From NCBI GenBank assembly GCA_025200525.1, contig CM045768.1, positions 48,864,925 through 48,928,924 on the forward strand: DNA of 64,000 bases, given 5' to 3'. Position numbers and translations under genes: made by a program. Under the pieces are notes generated by a model that was not told the origin of the DNA, made no database searches, and saw nothing but the letters and a program-made list of their open reading frames with translations. Source of the DNA: Camellia lanceoleosa (Eukaryota > Streptophyta > Magnoliopsida > Ericales > Theaceae). Of this stretch, positions 1 through 10,452 are shown one piece after another (positions within the stretch are counted from its first letter, which is position 1; the number at the start of each line of letters is the position of its first letter).

Positions 1-640
1 ATATTTGATCTTCGGTCTCTGTGACCACCTGTTCGGTCTTCTAGACTGCTTGTATGTATTGTTTTGGATGTACCACGTATTACATTATGCCTTTTATATG
101 TAATAAGAACCTGTTCTGTATATAATTGGTTTTACATTGTGATCATCATTCGAAACCCCTTTACGCAGTTGTTATTCACTGGGCTTTAACACACGTTTTA
201 TATATGTATGTAGGTAATCCAGTTCAGGAGGGGACGTAGTGGCGATGATCTCACCTCTATTTTGGTCAAGCTACCTTTTATGCCTCGTGTTGAGATTCCC
301 ATCTATTGGAGCACTGACTGACCCAGTGGTCACCAGTTTTGGATTTCACTCGCGCACTAGTCAAATGTCATTGGTGTCTTAATTGTTGTTAATGGGAATG
401 ACTTGGCTCTTTTGGTTATGTTGTATTATAAGAAACTTGCGATACTTTGATGTATATGAGTATATATATAACTATGTCTTTTGTCTCATGTAAGGTCACA
501 GCTCATTGGGTGTCTTTCTTTCTTATGTATTAGTTTCCGCTAGCCCCTTTCTTTTGATTTGTTTAGTTAGGCCTTTGGTAATCACAAATTACTGGCCGAT
601 TACGATACTAAACCTGTAGAGGCGGGTTTAGGTCGTGACA
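1..640 (+). repeat. 3' end of 5' LTR of the Ty3 element (copy A)
   Basis: It ends in GTGACA just before a tRNA-type primer site and matches the right ends of the LTRs at 29374-29865 and 35110-35742. No gene is seen in it. A TAG/GTAATCC block at 211-220 looks like a splice acceptor. Confidence 0.88.
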
Positions 641-643
641 GAG

Positions 644-657
644 TGGTATTAGAGCAC
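644..657 (+). other. primer binding site of the Ty3 element
   Basis: TGGTATTAGAGCAC starts three bases after the LTR end and matches the initiator-methionine tRNA primer type (TGGTATCAGAGC) except for one C-to-T change. The leader from 658 to 834 holds nothing else I recognise. Confidence 0.8.
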
Positions 658-834
658 AAGTTGTACTGCACGCACGCGTCCAAATGAGCTATTAGATGTC
701 CTAGAAAGGAAATTAAGGCATGTTATCTGCATGTACGAGTGTGTGTGGTTTATCTGATGTGCCTATGTGACAATAATGCACATGTAATCTGTATGTGTCC
801 TATGTTTATTATCACTCTGTTTATATATAGCCTA

Positions 835-1880
835 ATGGAAGAAATAAGACCTGTCGAGACATCTGAGTCTTCTGATGCAAGAATGGACCAGCTAGAGCGA
901 ATGGTGGAATTATTAATTGAGGTATTAAGACAACAGCAGAGACAACCGTTTCCACCCTCACCTCCACCACCAATTCTAGTTGAGCTACTTAACAATGGTG
1001 ACATTATTACCCTAACATAGAAGTTTAATAAGCTGAAACCGCCTACCTTTCCAAGAGGCGTTGAACTGCTGAAAGCTGAAGCTTGGATTTTAGAGATTGA
1101 AAAGTTATTCAAAGTATTCCCATGTACCGAAGAGCAGAAGGTTCTGTTAGCAACTTTTACTTTGCAAGAAAAAGCGAGAAGGTGGTGGATGTTTATCCGA
1201 GATCAACAAACCGCCTTGACTTTGGCACAGTTTAAGGAAGCTTTTTATGAAAAATATTTTCTGCAGTGTGTAAGAGATTGGAAGGTAACAGAATTTGAGC
1301 AATTAAAGTAGGGCACTATGTCAGTAGCGGAGTATGAAGCTAAATTCACAGAGTTCGCGCGCTATGCGCGACAGATGGTAGACACCGATTACAAGAAAGC
1401 CAGGAAGTTTGAAGGCGGTTTAGATGTTGAGGTTTTGATCGAGTTAATGTACTCAAATTAGAAAAATATGTTAATATTTTGGATAAATCCATCATAGCTG
1501 AGGTGAACGTTGCCGCACTAAAACAAGCAAAGGCACCGGTGATTGAATGGAAGGGTAAAAGGTCGGGATCTAATTTCAAGAAGGGTCGAAACAACTTCAA
1601 CACTCCATCGAACCAAAGATAGAATACGAGATCATCTACTAGTTCAAGCCAAGGAAATGATACACCCATTTGCCCACAGTGTGGGAAAAGACATAAGGGA
1701 ATTTGTTATAGAATTTCGGGTGCATGTTTCCGGTGTGAAAAAACAGGCCATATGATCAAGGATTGTCCTTCAGTATCTCAAAGCACAAGCCAGTCTAGGG
1801 CTAACCTGACTGCATCAGTGTCAACACCAAGGGTAAATTCAAAAACAGCTACGGGAAAAGAAACTCTAAAGCAAGGATGG
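835..1880 (+). pseudogene. gag: Ty3 gag, broken (copy A)
   Basis: This would encode the capsid/nucleocapsid protein that packages the element RNA. The best start is the ATG at 835, after the primer site; an upstream ATG at 739 only adds leader sequence. A proline-rich N-terminal part reaches a TAG at 1018. The same frame then gives a typical plant Ty3 capsid (KPPTF, EKLFKVF, KARRWW, QFKEAFYEKYF, MSVAEYEAKF). Another TAG lies at 1309, and a frame change near 1460. A zinc knuckle CFRC...GHMIKDC lies at 1725-1766. The TAG stops fit CAG (Gln) turned into TAG. Copy B carries the same stops, so they are probably real decay. Confidence 0.82.
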
Positions 1881-1884
1881 GTTT

Positions 1885-2490
1885 TTGCATTGGTACCGGG
1901 TGATGTGCAGACTACAGAGACAGTTGTGTCAAGTATTCTTCCTATCTGTTCTCAGAATGCACGTGTTAATTGATTCGGGGTCTACACATTCTTTCGTGTT
2001 CTATGCTTTTGCTCCAAAATTACTTAGATCCTTGGAACCAATGAACTATGTATTAGTTGTAACCTCTCCAACGGGAGGAACTATGATCTATGCATCTATG
2101 TATCCTGCATGTGAGATCATTATTGGAGACATGAATTTGTATGTGGATTTGTTACGTTTAGACATTGCATATTTTCATGTAATTCTAGGGATGGATTGGT
2201 TAGCAAAATATTGTGCTACAATTGATTTCTCAACCAAACAAGTTGTGTTTCGTTTACCTGAAAAGCCTAAATTTATATTTAGCGGGGATAATGTCATATC
2301 TCCCCCATATTTGATTTCCTCCATGAAAGAGAATAGATTGATTAATAAGAGTTGTAAGGGATTTTTATGTTATGTGTTAGTAGTGCCAACTACTGTTAAA
2401 TCAGATGTAAGTAGTATTCTTGTAGTGAAAGAATTTCCAGATGTGTTTCCAAATGATTTGCCTAGGAATTTGATTTTACCATTGAGATAG
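1885..2490 (+). pseudogene. Ty3 retroviral-type aspartic protease region (copy A)
   Basis: The protease releases the mature gag and pol proteins. The active-site triplet Asp-Ser-Gly (LIDSGSTHSF) is at about 1972-1980 and the later ILGMDWL block, usual in plant Ty3 proteases, at about 2190. The open frame is 201 residues and runs on toward RT. It ends at a TAG at 2488 in a stretch that normally joins directly to RT, so this is a break in one gag-pol polyprotein, not a separate gene. Confidence 0.8.
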
Positions 2491-2528
2491 TACCAGGCAC
2501 CCAACCGATTTCTAAGACCCCATACCAG

Positions 2529-3866
2529 ATGTCAACGACCGAATTAAAAGAGTTGAAAACTCAATTACAAGAATTGCTGACTAACAAATTTATCAGGCCT
2601 AGTATATCTCCGTGGGGTGCTCCGGTGTTATTTGTTAAGAAGAAAGATGGAACTTTAAGGCTCTATATTAACTATCGAGAGTTGAATAAGGTAACAATCA
2701 AGAATAAGTACCCGTTGCCACGCATTGATGATTTGTTTGACCAACTACAAGGGACACAAGCGTTTTCTAAAATTGACTTATGATCCGAATATCATCAGTT
2801 AAAAATGAAAGTTGAAAATGTGAAGAAAATTGCTTTTCGAACCAGATACGACCACTATGAATTTTTTGTTATGCCTTTCAGAGTTACAAATGCACCAGCT
2901 GTTTTTATGGATCTAATGAACAGAGTTTTTAAGCCATTCCTTGATGAATTCATTGTGGTCTTTATCGATGACATTCTGATCTATTTTAAGAGCAAGGAAG
3001 AACATGAACATCACTTGAGACTTACTCTTCAAACGTTGAGGGAGAAGAAATTGTATGCTAAATTGTCAAAATATGAATTTTGGCTGGATATTGTAACATT
3101 TCTGGGACATGTAATAACGAAAGAATGTATCTCAGTTGATCCAAAAAAGATAGAAGCTGTTGTAAATTGGCCAAGGCCAACGAATGTGACAGAAGTTCAC
3201 AGTTTCTTAGGCTTGGCTGGGTACTATCGCAGATTTGTGAAAGACTTCTCAAAGATTGCCTTGCCACCCACACAATTAACACAAAAGGGAGTATCATACG
3301 AATGGATAGAACCACGAGAGACAGCTTTTCAAGAGTTGAAGACAAGGCTTGTAATAGCACCAATCCTCACTTTACCTTCTGGGACGGATGGCATTACCAT
3401 TTATAGTGATGCCTCTCATAAAGGCTTGGGATGTGTGTTGACACAAAACGGAAGGGTGATTGCCTATGCTTCCCGTCAATTAAGACCACATAAAAAGAGT
3501 TACTCGATTCATGATCTGGAATTGGCTGCAGTAATTTTTGCATTGAAAATTTAGCGCCACTACTTGTATGGAGCTACATGTGAGGTATATACGGATCACA
3601 AAAGTTTGAAATATTTCTTTACCCAGAAAGAGTTGAACATGAGGCAGCGTAGATGGCTAGAATTGATTAAGGATTATGACTTGCAAATTATGTATCATCC
3701 TGGAAAAGCTAATATAGTGGCCAATGCCCTTATTCGAAAATCCATAGGAAACTTGGCTTGTTTATTCACTAGACAGAAAATAGTGGTGCAAGAGCCAGCA
3801 GTAGTCGAAGGGGTCAAGGAAAAACAATCGCAAGATAAGTTCCTCAAGAAAATAGCGGATGAATGA
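2529..3866 (+). pseudogene. pol: Ty3 reverse transcriptase-RNase H, broken (copy A)
   Basis: This would copy the element RNA into DNA. The fingers and palm ([34 protein letters not shown]) lie in 2529-2783. A TGA at 2781 then sits where the family has Arg in KIDLRSGY, that is CGA to TGA. The second piece (2805-3554) has the catalytic FIDD at 2961-2972, FLGH and the RNase H start [13 protein letters not shown] at 3552 replaces the expected Trp (TGG to TAG). RNase H continues in 3564-3866 with TDHKSLKYF and the connection to integrase, ending at a TGA. Apart from these stops the frame is well kept, pointing to fairly recent point decay. Confidence 0.9.
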
Positions 3867-4656
3867 GAATCTAAACCTAGACCGGGATTCAGTTTTGAGA
3901 ACGCTACACTCAAATTTCAAGGACAGTTATGTGTACTAGATGACAGTGATTTAAAGAGACGGATCCTCCAAGAAGCCTATAGTTCCAAATTCTCTATCCA
4001 TCCAGGAAACACGAAAATGTACCAAGACTTAAAAAAGAATTTTTGGTGGCCGAGAATGAAAAGGGAAATTGCTGAATTTGTATCCAAGTTCTTACAATGC
4101 TAACAAGTTAAGACGGAACATCAACGACCCGCAGGATTGCTTCAGCCATTACCAATACCGGAGTGGAAGTGGGAACATATTACAATAGATTTCATGGTTG
4201 GCTTGCCTCGCTCCAGTAGAGGTATGGATTCTATTTGGGTAATCGTAGATCGATTGATAAAATCTGCTCATTTCCTACCTGTTAAAATGACATATACTGT
4301 GGATAAAGTGGTTACTTTGTATATGAACGAAATTGTGAAATTGCATGGAGTGCTTGTATCGATTATGTCTGATAGAGATCCGAAGTTCACTTTGAGATTT
4401 TGGCAAAGTTTGTAACAGGCAATGGGAACGGAACTAAAGTTGAGCAGTGTATACCATCTACAAACTGATGGCCAATCAGAAAAGACAATCCAGACGTTAG
4501 AGGATATGCTACGTATGTATATGTTGAATTTTCAGGGAAACTGGGAAACATATTTTCCATTAGTTGAATTTACATACAACAATAATTATCACTCGAGTCT
4601 TGACATGGCACCATATAAGGCTCTTTATGGCAGAAAATGTCGGTCGCCAATTTGTT
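3867..4656 (+). pseudogene. pol: Ty3 integrase, N-terminal two thirds, cut by an insertion (copy A)
   Basis: The integrase would insert the cDNA into the genome. The zinc-binding N-terminus and WWPRMKREI block precede a TAA at 4101. The catalytic core shows Asp in ITIDFM, Asp in SDRDPKF and Glu in QSEKTIQTLEDM, with a TAA at 4413 between. The frame stops at GRKCRSPIC, where a solo LTR begins; the first residues past the true break continue at 24722. Both stops fit CAA to TAA and are shared with copy B. Confidence 0.9.
4652..4656. repeat. target site duplication TTGTT, left
   Basis: Directly before TGTGACAACC of the solo LTR; repeated at 24717-24721 directly after its GTGACA end. This proves that 4657-24716 is one insertion. 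Confidence 0.93.
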
Positions 4657-7095
4657 TGTGACAACCCCGACTCATGATTAACGCTAATTCACGATTAAGC
4701 ATGCTAAGTGAATGATTAGGACGAAATCCTAAATTAATTACATGAGTGTGTTGCTTTAAATGCATTTTTATCTGTTTGATGTAGAAAGATCTGTTCATAT
4801 TTTGATTCCGATTTGCGAATTGAAAGCCTTATTGGCAACCGATTCAGAATTAACTTGATTTATATATTAATTAGGATTTATAAAATTTTATGGTAGGTTT
4901 AATTAAAATTCGGTTCGGAATGATTAAATTAGCTTAATTTAATACCATTTGATTAACTTTGTTTATCTACCACCTAGTGAGCCATTTTATTAACCCTACT
5001 AGTTCAACTCTATACCTCTATTCTCTTTAAAAGATACTCAAATGTGAGAGAGGGAGAGAGTAGGAAGATTTGGGTCCTAGGCTTGAGAATTGAACTCAAA
5101 CAAGAAGAATTGCTAGGAGAGAAGAAGAAACTTTGGAGATTTGATCATCTAGCTCAAGAATTTAGCACCTATGGCCCAATTGAACATCTAAGGTAAGAAG
5201 CCAAGTCTCTAGTCTTGAAATTGAGTTGATTCATCTATGAATTCAAGTGAATTGAGCTATGAGATGTAAGAATTAAGCTTAAGAAGTAAGAATGAAGATT
5301 AATCCATGTATGCATGTTCATTTCATTACATTTGGAGCATGTTTGCTAAGAATTCTCTCATGCATGTCCTAGATTGAGCCTAACTGTAGGAAGTCATCAT
5401 GTTTTCTATCAATTTGCCAAGTTTGATCATGTTTTGAAGTGGTGGAGTTCAAGAGAATTCATGCATGTTATATTCTTGAAACATTCATAAAGTTTAAGTT
5501 GAATTTGTGTACAATTGGCATGCTTTTGGGCTTTAATTTTATAAAAGATCTTTAAATCATGATGTGTTGTGAGTTTCCAAGTTTTTTCTAGAACTTTGGC
5601 CCAAAAGAATGAGTTTTGGAGTGTTGAATTCATGTTTTGAACTTTGGGAGAAAATCTGAAAAACCCAGAATTTTGCTTCCACACTCGAGCAAAGGATTCC
5701 ACGCTCGAGCGACCACTTTTACTTTCACACTTCCGCTCAAGCGACGAAAGGTTAGCTCGAGCGTAAATTGCATGCTCTTAGAAGTTTGCGTGTTTGGAAG
5801 CACGCTCGAGCGACAAGACTTGCGCTTGAGCGAGGTCCTGTGTCTCACGCTCGAGCGAGCGTCGAGCGAAAATTGCACGCAACCAGAACTTTTTCACATT
5901 TTGCAAACCGCTCGAGTGAGGGAGTATGCGCTCGAGTGACCACTTACATGCGGTATGTCTGCTCGAACGAAAGAAGCTAGCTCGAGCGAGACCCCTATTT
6001 TCAGCAAGTTTTGAAAAACATTTTCAAGTATATTTTTGCATCCTCTTTCCATCCTAGGCATTCCTAGGCAATGATTAAGACATCATGATGAGGATAATGA
6101 AGTAAAACCACACCAAAACAAGTAGGGAGGACTAAGTTATCAATTCCGGGTATGTAATTTGGTATACGTTCATTCTGTAACTGTGTAGGTTACGCACCTC
6201 GAAGAAGCTGAATAGCCTGCTTACAGCCTTGTTATCTGTGAGTAACAATGTTGTAAAACTATGTTCAATTATAATTATTTTATAAATGATTAACTGTACT
6301 GCTTTCTGAAATGATATTGTTTACTAAATGAATGTTTGTCCTATTTTATTAACTGTACTCGTGGCATCCATAGCAGTTCAAGTATCGCTACTATTCTTTA
6401 TATCAAGTTATCGCTACTTTTATTCTGAGAGATCTCTGGCCTTATCCTTGGAACTATTTATTCGTATTGATGGCCATCAATCGATCGTTTCGGTCTATTA
6501 AGACCTATTGTACTATTCTGCTATTGGATGTACCACGTAGGATTGCCATGATTTCTAAATGAATGATATGATATGAAATATGTGACATTGATTGAATAAC
6601 TGATCTACAGATGCAATTGACTATTTTAAATACTAAAAGGACATTCATTCTTAACCCCTTTACACATTCGTTATTCACTGAGTTTTAGCTTATAGTTTAT
6701 TGTATATGTATATAGGTGGCCAGGCACCGGATCAAAGCTAGAGGTGTTGACCCAAGCTCAAGTTTTGTCAAGCCAGCCGTTGTACCTCATAACAAGGTTT
6801 TGAACTTGCAAGAGTCAAGGCTTTTTGGGTGACTTAAATTCACCCTTTTGTCTTTGCTAATGCAAAGAATGTTTAAGACTTATGTTTATACGGTTTTTGT
6901 TGATAGGATTATGTCCCTAACTTGCATAATGGCTTACATATAAGAAAGTTTATTTCCATTCAGGTCCCTACAGCTCATTGGACGTTGTCTTATTATTGAT
7001 TGGCTTCTGCCAGCCCTCTTTTTACTATATTATTGTTATTACTGTTAAGTAGGCATTTGGTAATCACGGATTACTGGCCGGTTACGATACTAAAC
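4657..7095 (+). mobile_element. solo LTR 1, left part (copy A)
   Basis: It starts TGTGACAACC and ends, after a nested Sirevirus, at 24690-24716 with GTGACA. Total length is about 2,466 bp. It is flanked by TTGTT on both sides and has no internal retrotransposon sequence, so it is a solo LTR left by LTR-LTR recombination. Its 3' end resembles the Ty3 LTR of this window, and it is a diverged relative of the LTR at 26998-29368. A good splice-donor motif (AAG/GTAAGAAG) is at 5193 and an acceptor-like TATATAG/G at 6715. No protein gene is seen. Confidence 0.88.
5670..5995. repeat. array of CGCTCGAGCG-type palindromes in solo LTR 1
   Basis: About a dozen copies of a 10-base palindrome (CGCTCGAGCG and variants CGCTCAAGCG, CGCTCGAGTG) are spaced roughly 15-45 bases apart in an otherwise AT-rich LTR. 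Open frames across this array in both directions are by-products of the repeat. Confidence 0.85.
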
Positions 7096-8534
7096 TGTTA
7101 TCCCAGATAGGCAACCCAAGAGAGGGGGTGAATTGAGTTTAAAAATTTCACAGTATTAAAATTAACACAATATTCAGAATTTTAATAAATAAAAAAAAAC
7201 AGAATAATAATTATCAAAATAAAAGTAAGAGAGATAGGGAGAGAAAATCAAACACTGCGATTTATAGTGGTTCGGCACGCCGGCCTACGTCCACTCTCCA
7301 AGGAACCTCATTGAGAATTTTTTTACTATCAATTAAATAAATACACCACCAAGCTTGTGGATTTGGCACAAGACTTACTCTTATCTATTGAGCCTCACTC
7401 AACAATAAAAGCCTTACCCTTACAAAATCTCTCTAAAAAATAAGGAATAAAAATAAGGATAATTTAAACCCTTTTTTACAATAATTCTCTCACAAAGAGT
7501 AGATATGAAAGTGTAAGAACAAATGCTAGACTTAGATCTGAAAGTGAAAGAGCAGAATACTCAGAATTTTGAAGCTCACAGAAAATTTTTCTCTTCAAGT
7601 TCTTGGTTTTTTCTCCACATCCAACACCTCTATTTATACACAAAAATATACCCGTTGGACGCTCCTTGCTGACGTCATGGCTTACATAAGCGCGCTCCTG
7701 ACGTCATCGCTTACATAAGCATGCTCCTGATGTTATGGCTTACATAAGCAGGCTCTTGATGTCATCGCTTACATAAGTACACTCCTTAATTTTAAATAGT
7801 CAGCAAATGATAAGAATAAAAATAAGACTAATTTTTTATTTTTGTTTTTTTTCAAACATGGAGCCACCGTTTTTGTAGACAATTTAAAACAAAGTTCACA
7901 ATTTTCAAACAATCAAATAATTTTCTCCATCTTGTTTATAATATATATATATAACTCCATCTTTTTCTTCTTGCTTAATTATAATATGATATAATCAATG
8001 TAGTGTAGTGTGATATGATATAATCAATGTAATGTAAAAAATTTAATAGCGCACGTGATGTATTCTGCATATAACGTTATATATGTTCTGATCAAATATT
8101 TGCATACACAGAAAAATCTCTTTAAATAATATTTATGATGGATCTGAATATATATGCCCTCTTTAAAATATTGTACAAGTTGTAGAGATTTTAAACTAAA
8201 TATATTCTACCACTCTATATTAATTTTGTCAAAACAAGACAACCCATAAATATCAAATTTGTCAAAATAATACAACCAATCAATCATTTTTATCAAAATT
8301 ATATAACTAATCGATTTGTCAAAAGATGAATAGTAATTAACCCTATTTTTCAAAAAGTGAATAGTAAAGCTTTTGAAAATATTTTTATTTAAATAATATT
8401 TAACAAATATATATTTTAAAAAAAATAATATTTTGGGTCAAATAATATGTATATTAGAAAAATCCAAATTGTTACAAATAATATTTTAGACATCATCAAA
8501 ATTAAATAATCAAAATTAAATAATATGATTAACA
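7096..8534 (-). repeat. Sirevirus 3' LTR (copy A)
   Basis: 1,439 bp, bounded by TGTTATCCC and GATTAACA on the plus strand. It matches 15339-16174 plus 24095-24684, the split 5' LTR. Transcription is leftward: U3 lies at higher coordinates. Confidence 0.9.
7628..7790 (-). promoter_or_regulatory. Sirevirus LTR promoter: TATA box and four 29-bp repeats
   Basis: On the minus strand TATAAATAGAG lies at 7638-7628. Just upstream (7661-7790) are four repeats of 29 bp. Their cores are TGACGTCA at 7670 and 7699, TGATGTTA at 7728 and TGATGTCA at 7757. TGACGTCA is a known binding core of plant bZIP (TGA/CRE-like) factors. The last two cores differ only by C-to-T changes. The same array is at 15912-16006 in the other LTR. 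Confidence 0.72.
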
Positions 8535-8556
8535 ATCTCCCCCTTTTTGATGATGG
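8535..8556 (-). other. Sirevirus polypurine tract next to 3' LTR
   Basis: The minus strand reads CATCAAAAAGGGGGAGAT directly before the LTR. Further GGGGGAG tracts lie at about 8645-8656 (inside GATGATGTCAAAGGGGGAG) and about 9605. Repeated tracts are typical of Sireviruses. Confidence 0.8.
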
Positions 8557-8850
8557 CAATATTTGTATGGATTTGACACAAAATAACATTGACAAATTAT
8601 TTGATAACCCTACAACATATAATTTTCAAAAGTGATCATATTTTTTCTCCCCCTTTGACATCATCAAAATAAAGATGAAGATAAGAAACAAACACATTTG
8701 ATACAATAATTTGAGCGGCCAAAAATAAAATAATGGGCCTTCTATCTTGTCGGAATCATTGTGGGGATTTTGGAGCATCTCGAGCGCAGGAAATATGGAC
8801 AAACAAAAGATTTGAGTAGATATAGCAGATATGCATCGAGTAATGGAGCA

Positions 8851-9432
8851 ATGGAGTGTATAAAAAGTGACATAGATCAGATGCAAGGATACAAAATCAT
8901 CAAGTGTGTAAGAGAAAAATTTGTGGTAGCTTCTTTTGTAATCATGTCATTCCTTACCTTGGCAATCAATGAGTCGGACCTGCATGAGGTGCCTGTAATG
9001 CAGGCAAATGAGAGAGTACCAGTGACGCAGGCACATGCTATGCCTGTAAATGAGGGTTCTAGTGGTATTAGCAATCGAAATGATTTCGATGCTATTAATA
9101 ACACTATGGCTCTTAGTACACAGGCTATGACTACAGTTTCCAATATGGCGCGACGATTACAAGGAAGAGTACCAGAAAATCAGCAATGGAGAGATGAGGT
9201 GTGCTTGGTAAAACAACAACTAGTTAATATGTGTAAGGAGAAGAAAGAACTAAAAAGGAAAAATGCACAGTTGGAGAATGCAGTGCATTATTATGCAACG
9301 GTGATAATGCCAAGACTCACAGAAATCGAAAATAGAGAGAGACATGTGAAAGAGGCTCATGAAAAATTGTTGAGAGAAGTGAAAAAGAAAAAATCTATGA
9401 AGCCTTTGGAAAATTTACATGTAATCGAGTAA
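8851..9432 (+). CDS. antisense ORF in Sirevirus 3' region, unknown function (copy A)
   Basis: An intact 193-residue frame runs opposite to the retrotransposon genes, between RNase H and the 3' LTR. The frame is open further upstream (from 8761), but the first ATG is at 8851. Visible: a hydrophobic stretch FVVASFVIMSFLTLAI near residues 24-39, which could be a membrane or signal segment; a polar middle with short VPVTQA/MPVNEG repeats; and a charged C-terminal half, rich in Lys and Glu, likely coiled coil. I do not recognise the family. It could be a captured gene fragment, an accessory antisense ORF like those known in other plant LTR elements, or chance. The same protein is present unchanged at 43911-44492. 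Confidence 0.5.
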   Translation: MECIKSDIDQMQGYKIIKCVREKFVVASFVIMSFLTLAINESDLHEVPVMQANERVPVTQAHAMPVNEGSSGISNRNDFDAINNTMALSTQAMTTVSNMARRLQGRVPENQQWRDEVCLVKQQLVNMCKEKKELKRKNAQLENAVHYYATVIMPRLTEIENRERHVKEAHEKLLREVKKKKSMKPLENLHVIE

Positions 9433-9482
9433 TATTTTCTTTTTCTGAAATAAAATGCGAGCATTTCTTCCTTTATTATTTA

Positions 9483-9516
<34 letters not shown>

Positions 9517-10452
9517 TTTAATTCTGTCGTTGCACAAAAAAAAATTTGTTTGTTGGTGCAGATAAGGAGTATGACAGACAATGAGTAAAAGAAATATGTA
9601 TATATACTCCCCCTAAAATTATGCACAGAATCTACACATGCCCTTTTTTTTTATATAGTTTTATAATGAAAATATATGAGTCTCCCCGAATTAATGCACT
9701 AAAAATTACATAAATTTGAAGAAACAAATTACCAATCTATAATACCAAGGGCCCTTAAGATCTGGCCATAAACAACTACACCAAGTGCACTAGCATAAAA
9801 GGAGAAAATAAAAATAAAAACGAATACTTCAATCAAGGTAGAAGCAACCAATATTAAATCCAAGAGAATTTGGAGCACATATAACAAGTAAAAAAAAACA
9901 ACACAGTGCAACAATAATTTTAACATGTTGATCGGTGATGACCTTGCTGATCGGAAGAAATGGAGAAGATTGGATAGATCAGTGACAAATTTGTGTAGAT
10001 CGACAATGGATCTTGATGGATCTATCACGGATCTTGGTGGATCGGCGATGGAACTTGATGGATCGGTAAAGATGGCGATGCAAATTTTTGGGTAGAGAAG
10101 TGATGGAGTTCGGTGGATTGGTGAGGGATTTGGGTAAATGATAGTAGTGATGAAAGTGATGGATGATTTTGTGGATGGTTGAGATGGTTGTAGATGATGG
10201 TGAACATGGATATGGAGTCGGCTGAGGAAGAAGGGAAAAGCGAGAGACCAAGAGAAAGAGAAAAAGAAAGAGTAAGGGAGACAGTGGGTGAGAGATAGAG
10301 ACGGAACGGGAGAGAGAGAAAAAAAATTATATATATAAATATATGTATATTATTATTATTGTTATTATTTTTTATAATAATAATAATTATTACTATAGTT
10401 ATTTTATTTAATTATTTATTTACAAAAAAAAAATCATTTTTTCATATACAGA
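9433..10452. other. non-coding 3' region of the Sirevirus with simple repeats
   Basis: It holds a TTA microsatellite at about 9484-9517, extra polypurine tracts on the minus strand, a GATGGATC-rich patch at 10005-10080, a GA-rich tract at 10230-10325 and AT-rich low complexity at 10325-10430. A His/Ser/Pro-rich minus-strand frame here looks like a repeat by-product. Confidence 0.7.

Noticed and set aside
739..834. Earlier ATG for Ty3 gag
   Set aside because: It adds a Cys/Met-rich leader with no match to gag; the family-like N-terminus starts at 835.
5637..5980. Open frames across the CTCGAGCG array, on both strands and also at 28079-28378 and 63128-63431
   Set aside because: A palindromic repeat with few stops gives open frames in several phases; the products are repetitive (SSEG, ARAR) and resemble no protein.
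8761..8850. Upstream start of the antisense ORF
   Set aside because: The frame is open there but begins with GTG; the first ATG is at 8851, which suits a plant gene.
9979..10251. Minus-strand ORF rich in His, Ser and Pro (also 45032-45304)
   Set aside because: It translates the GATGGATC and GA-rich low-complexity DNA; no domain, composition fully explained by repeats.
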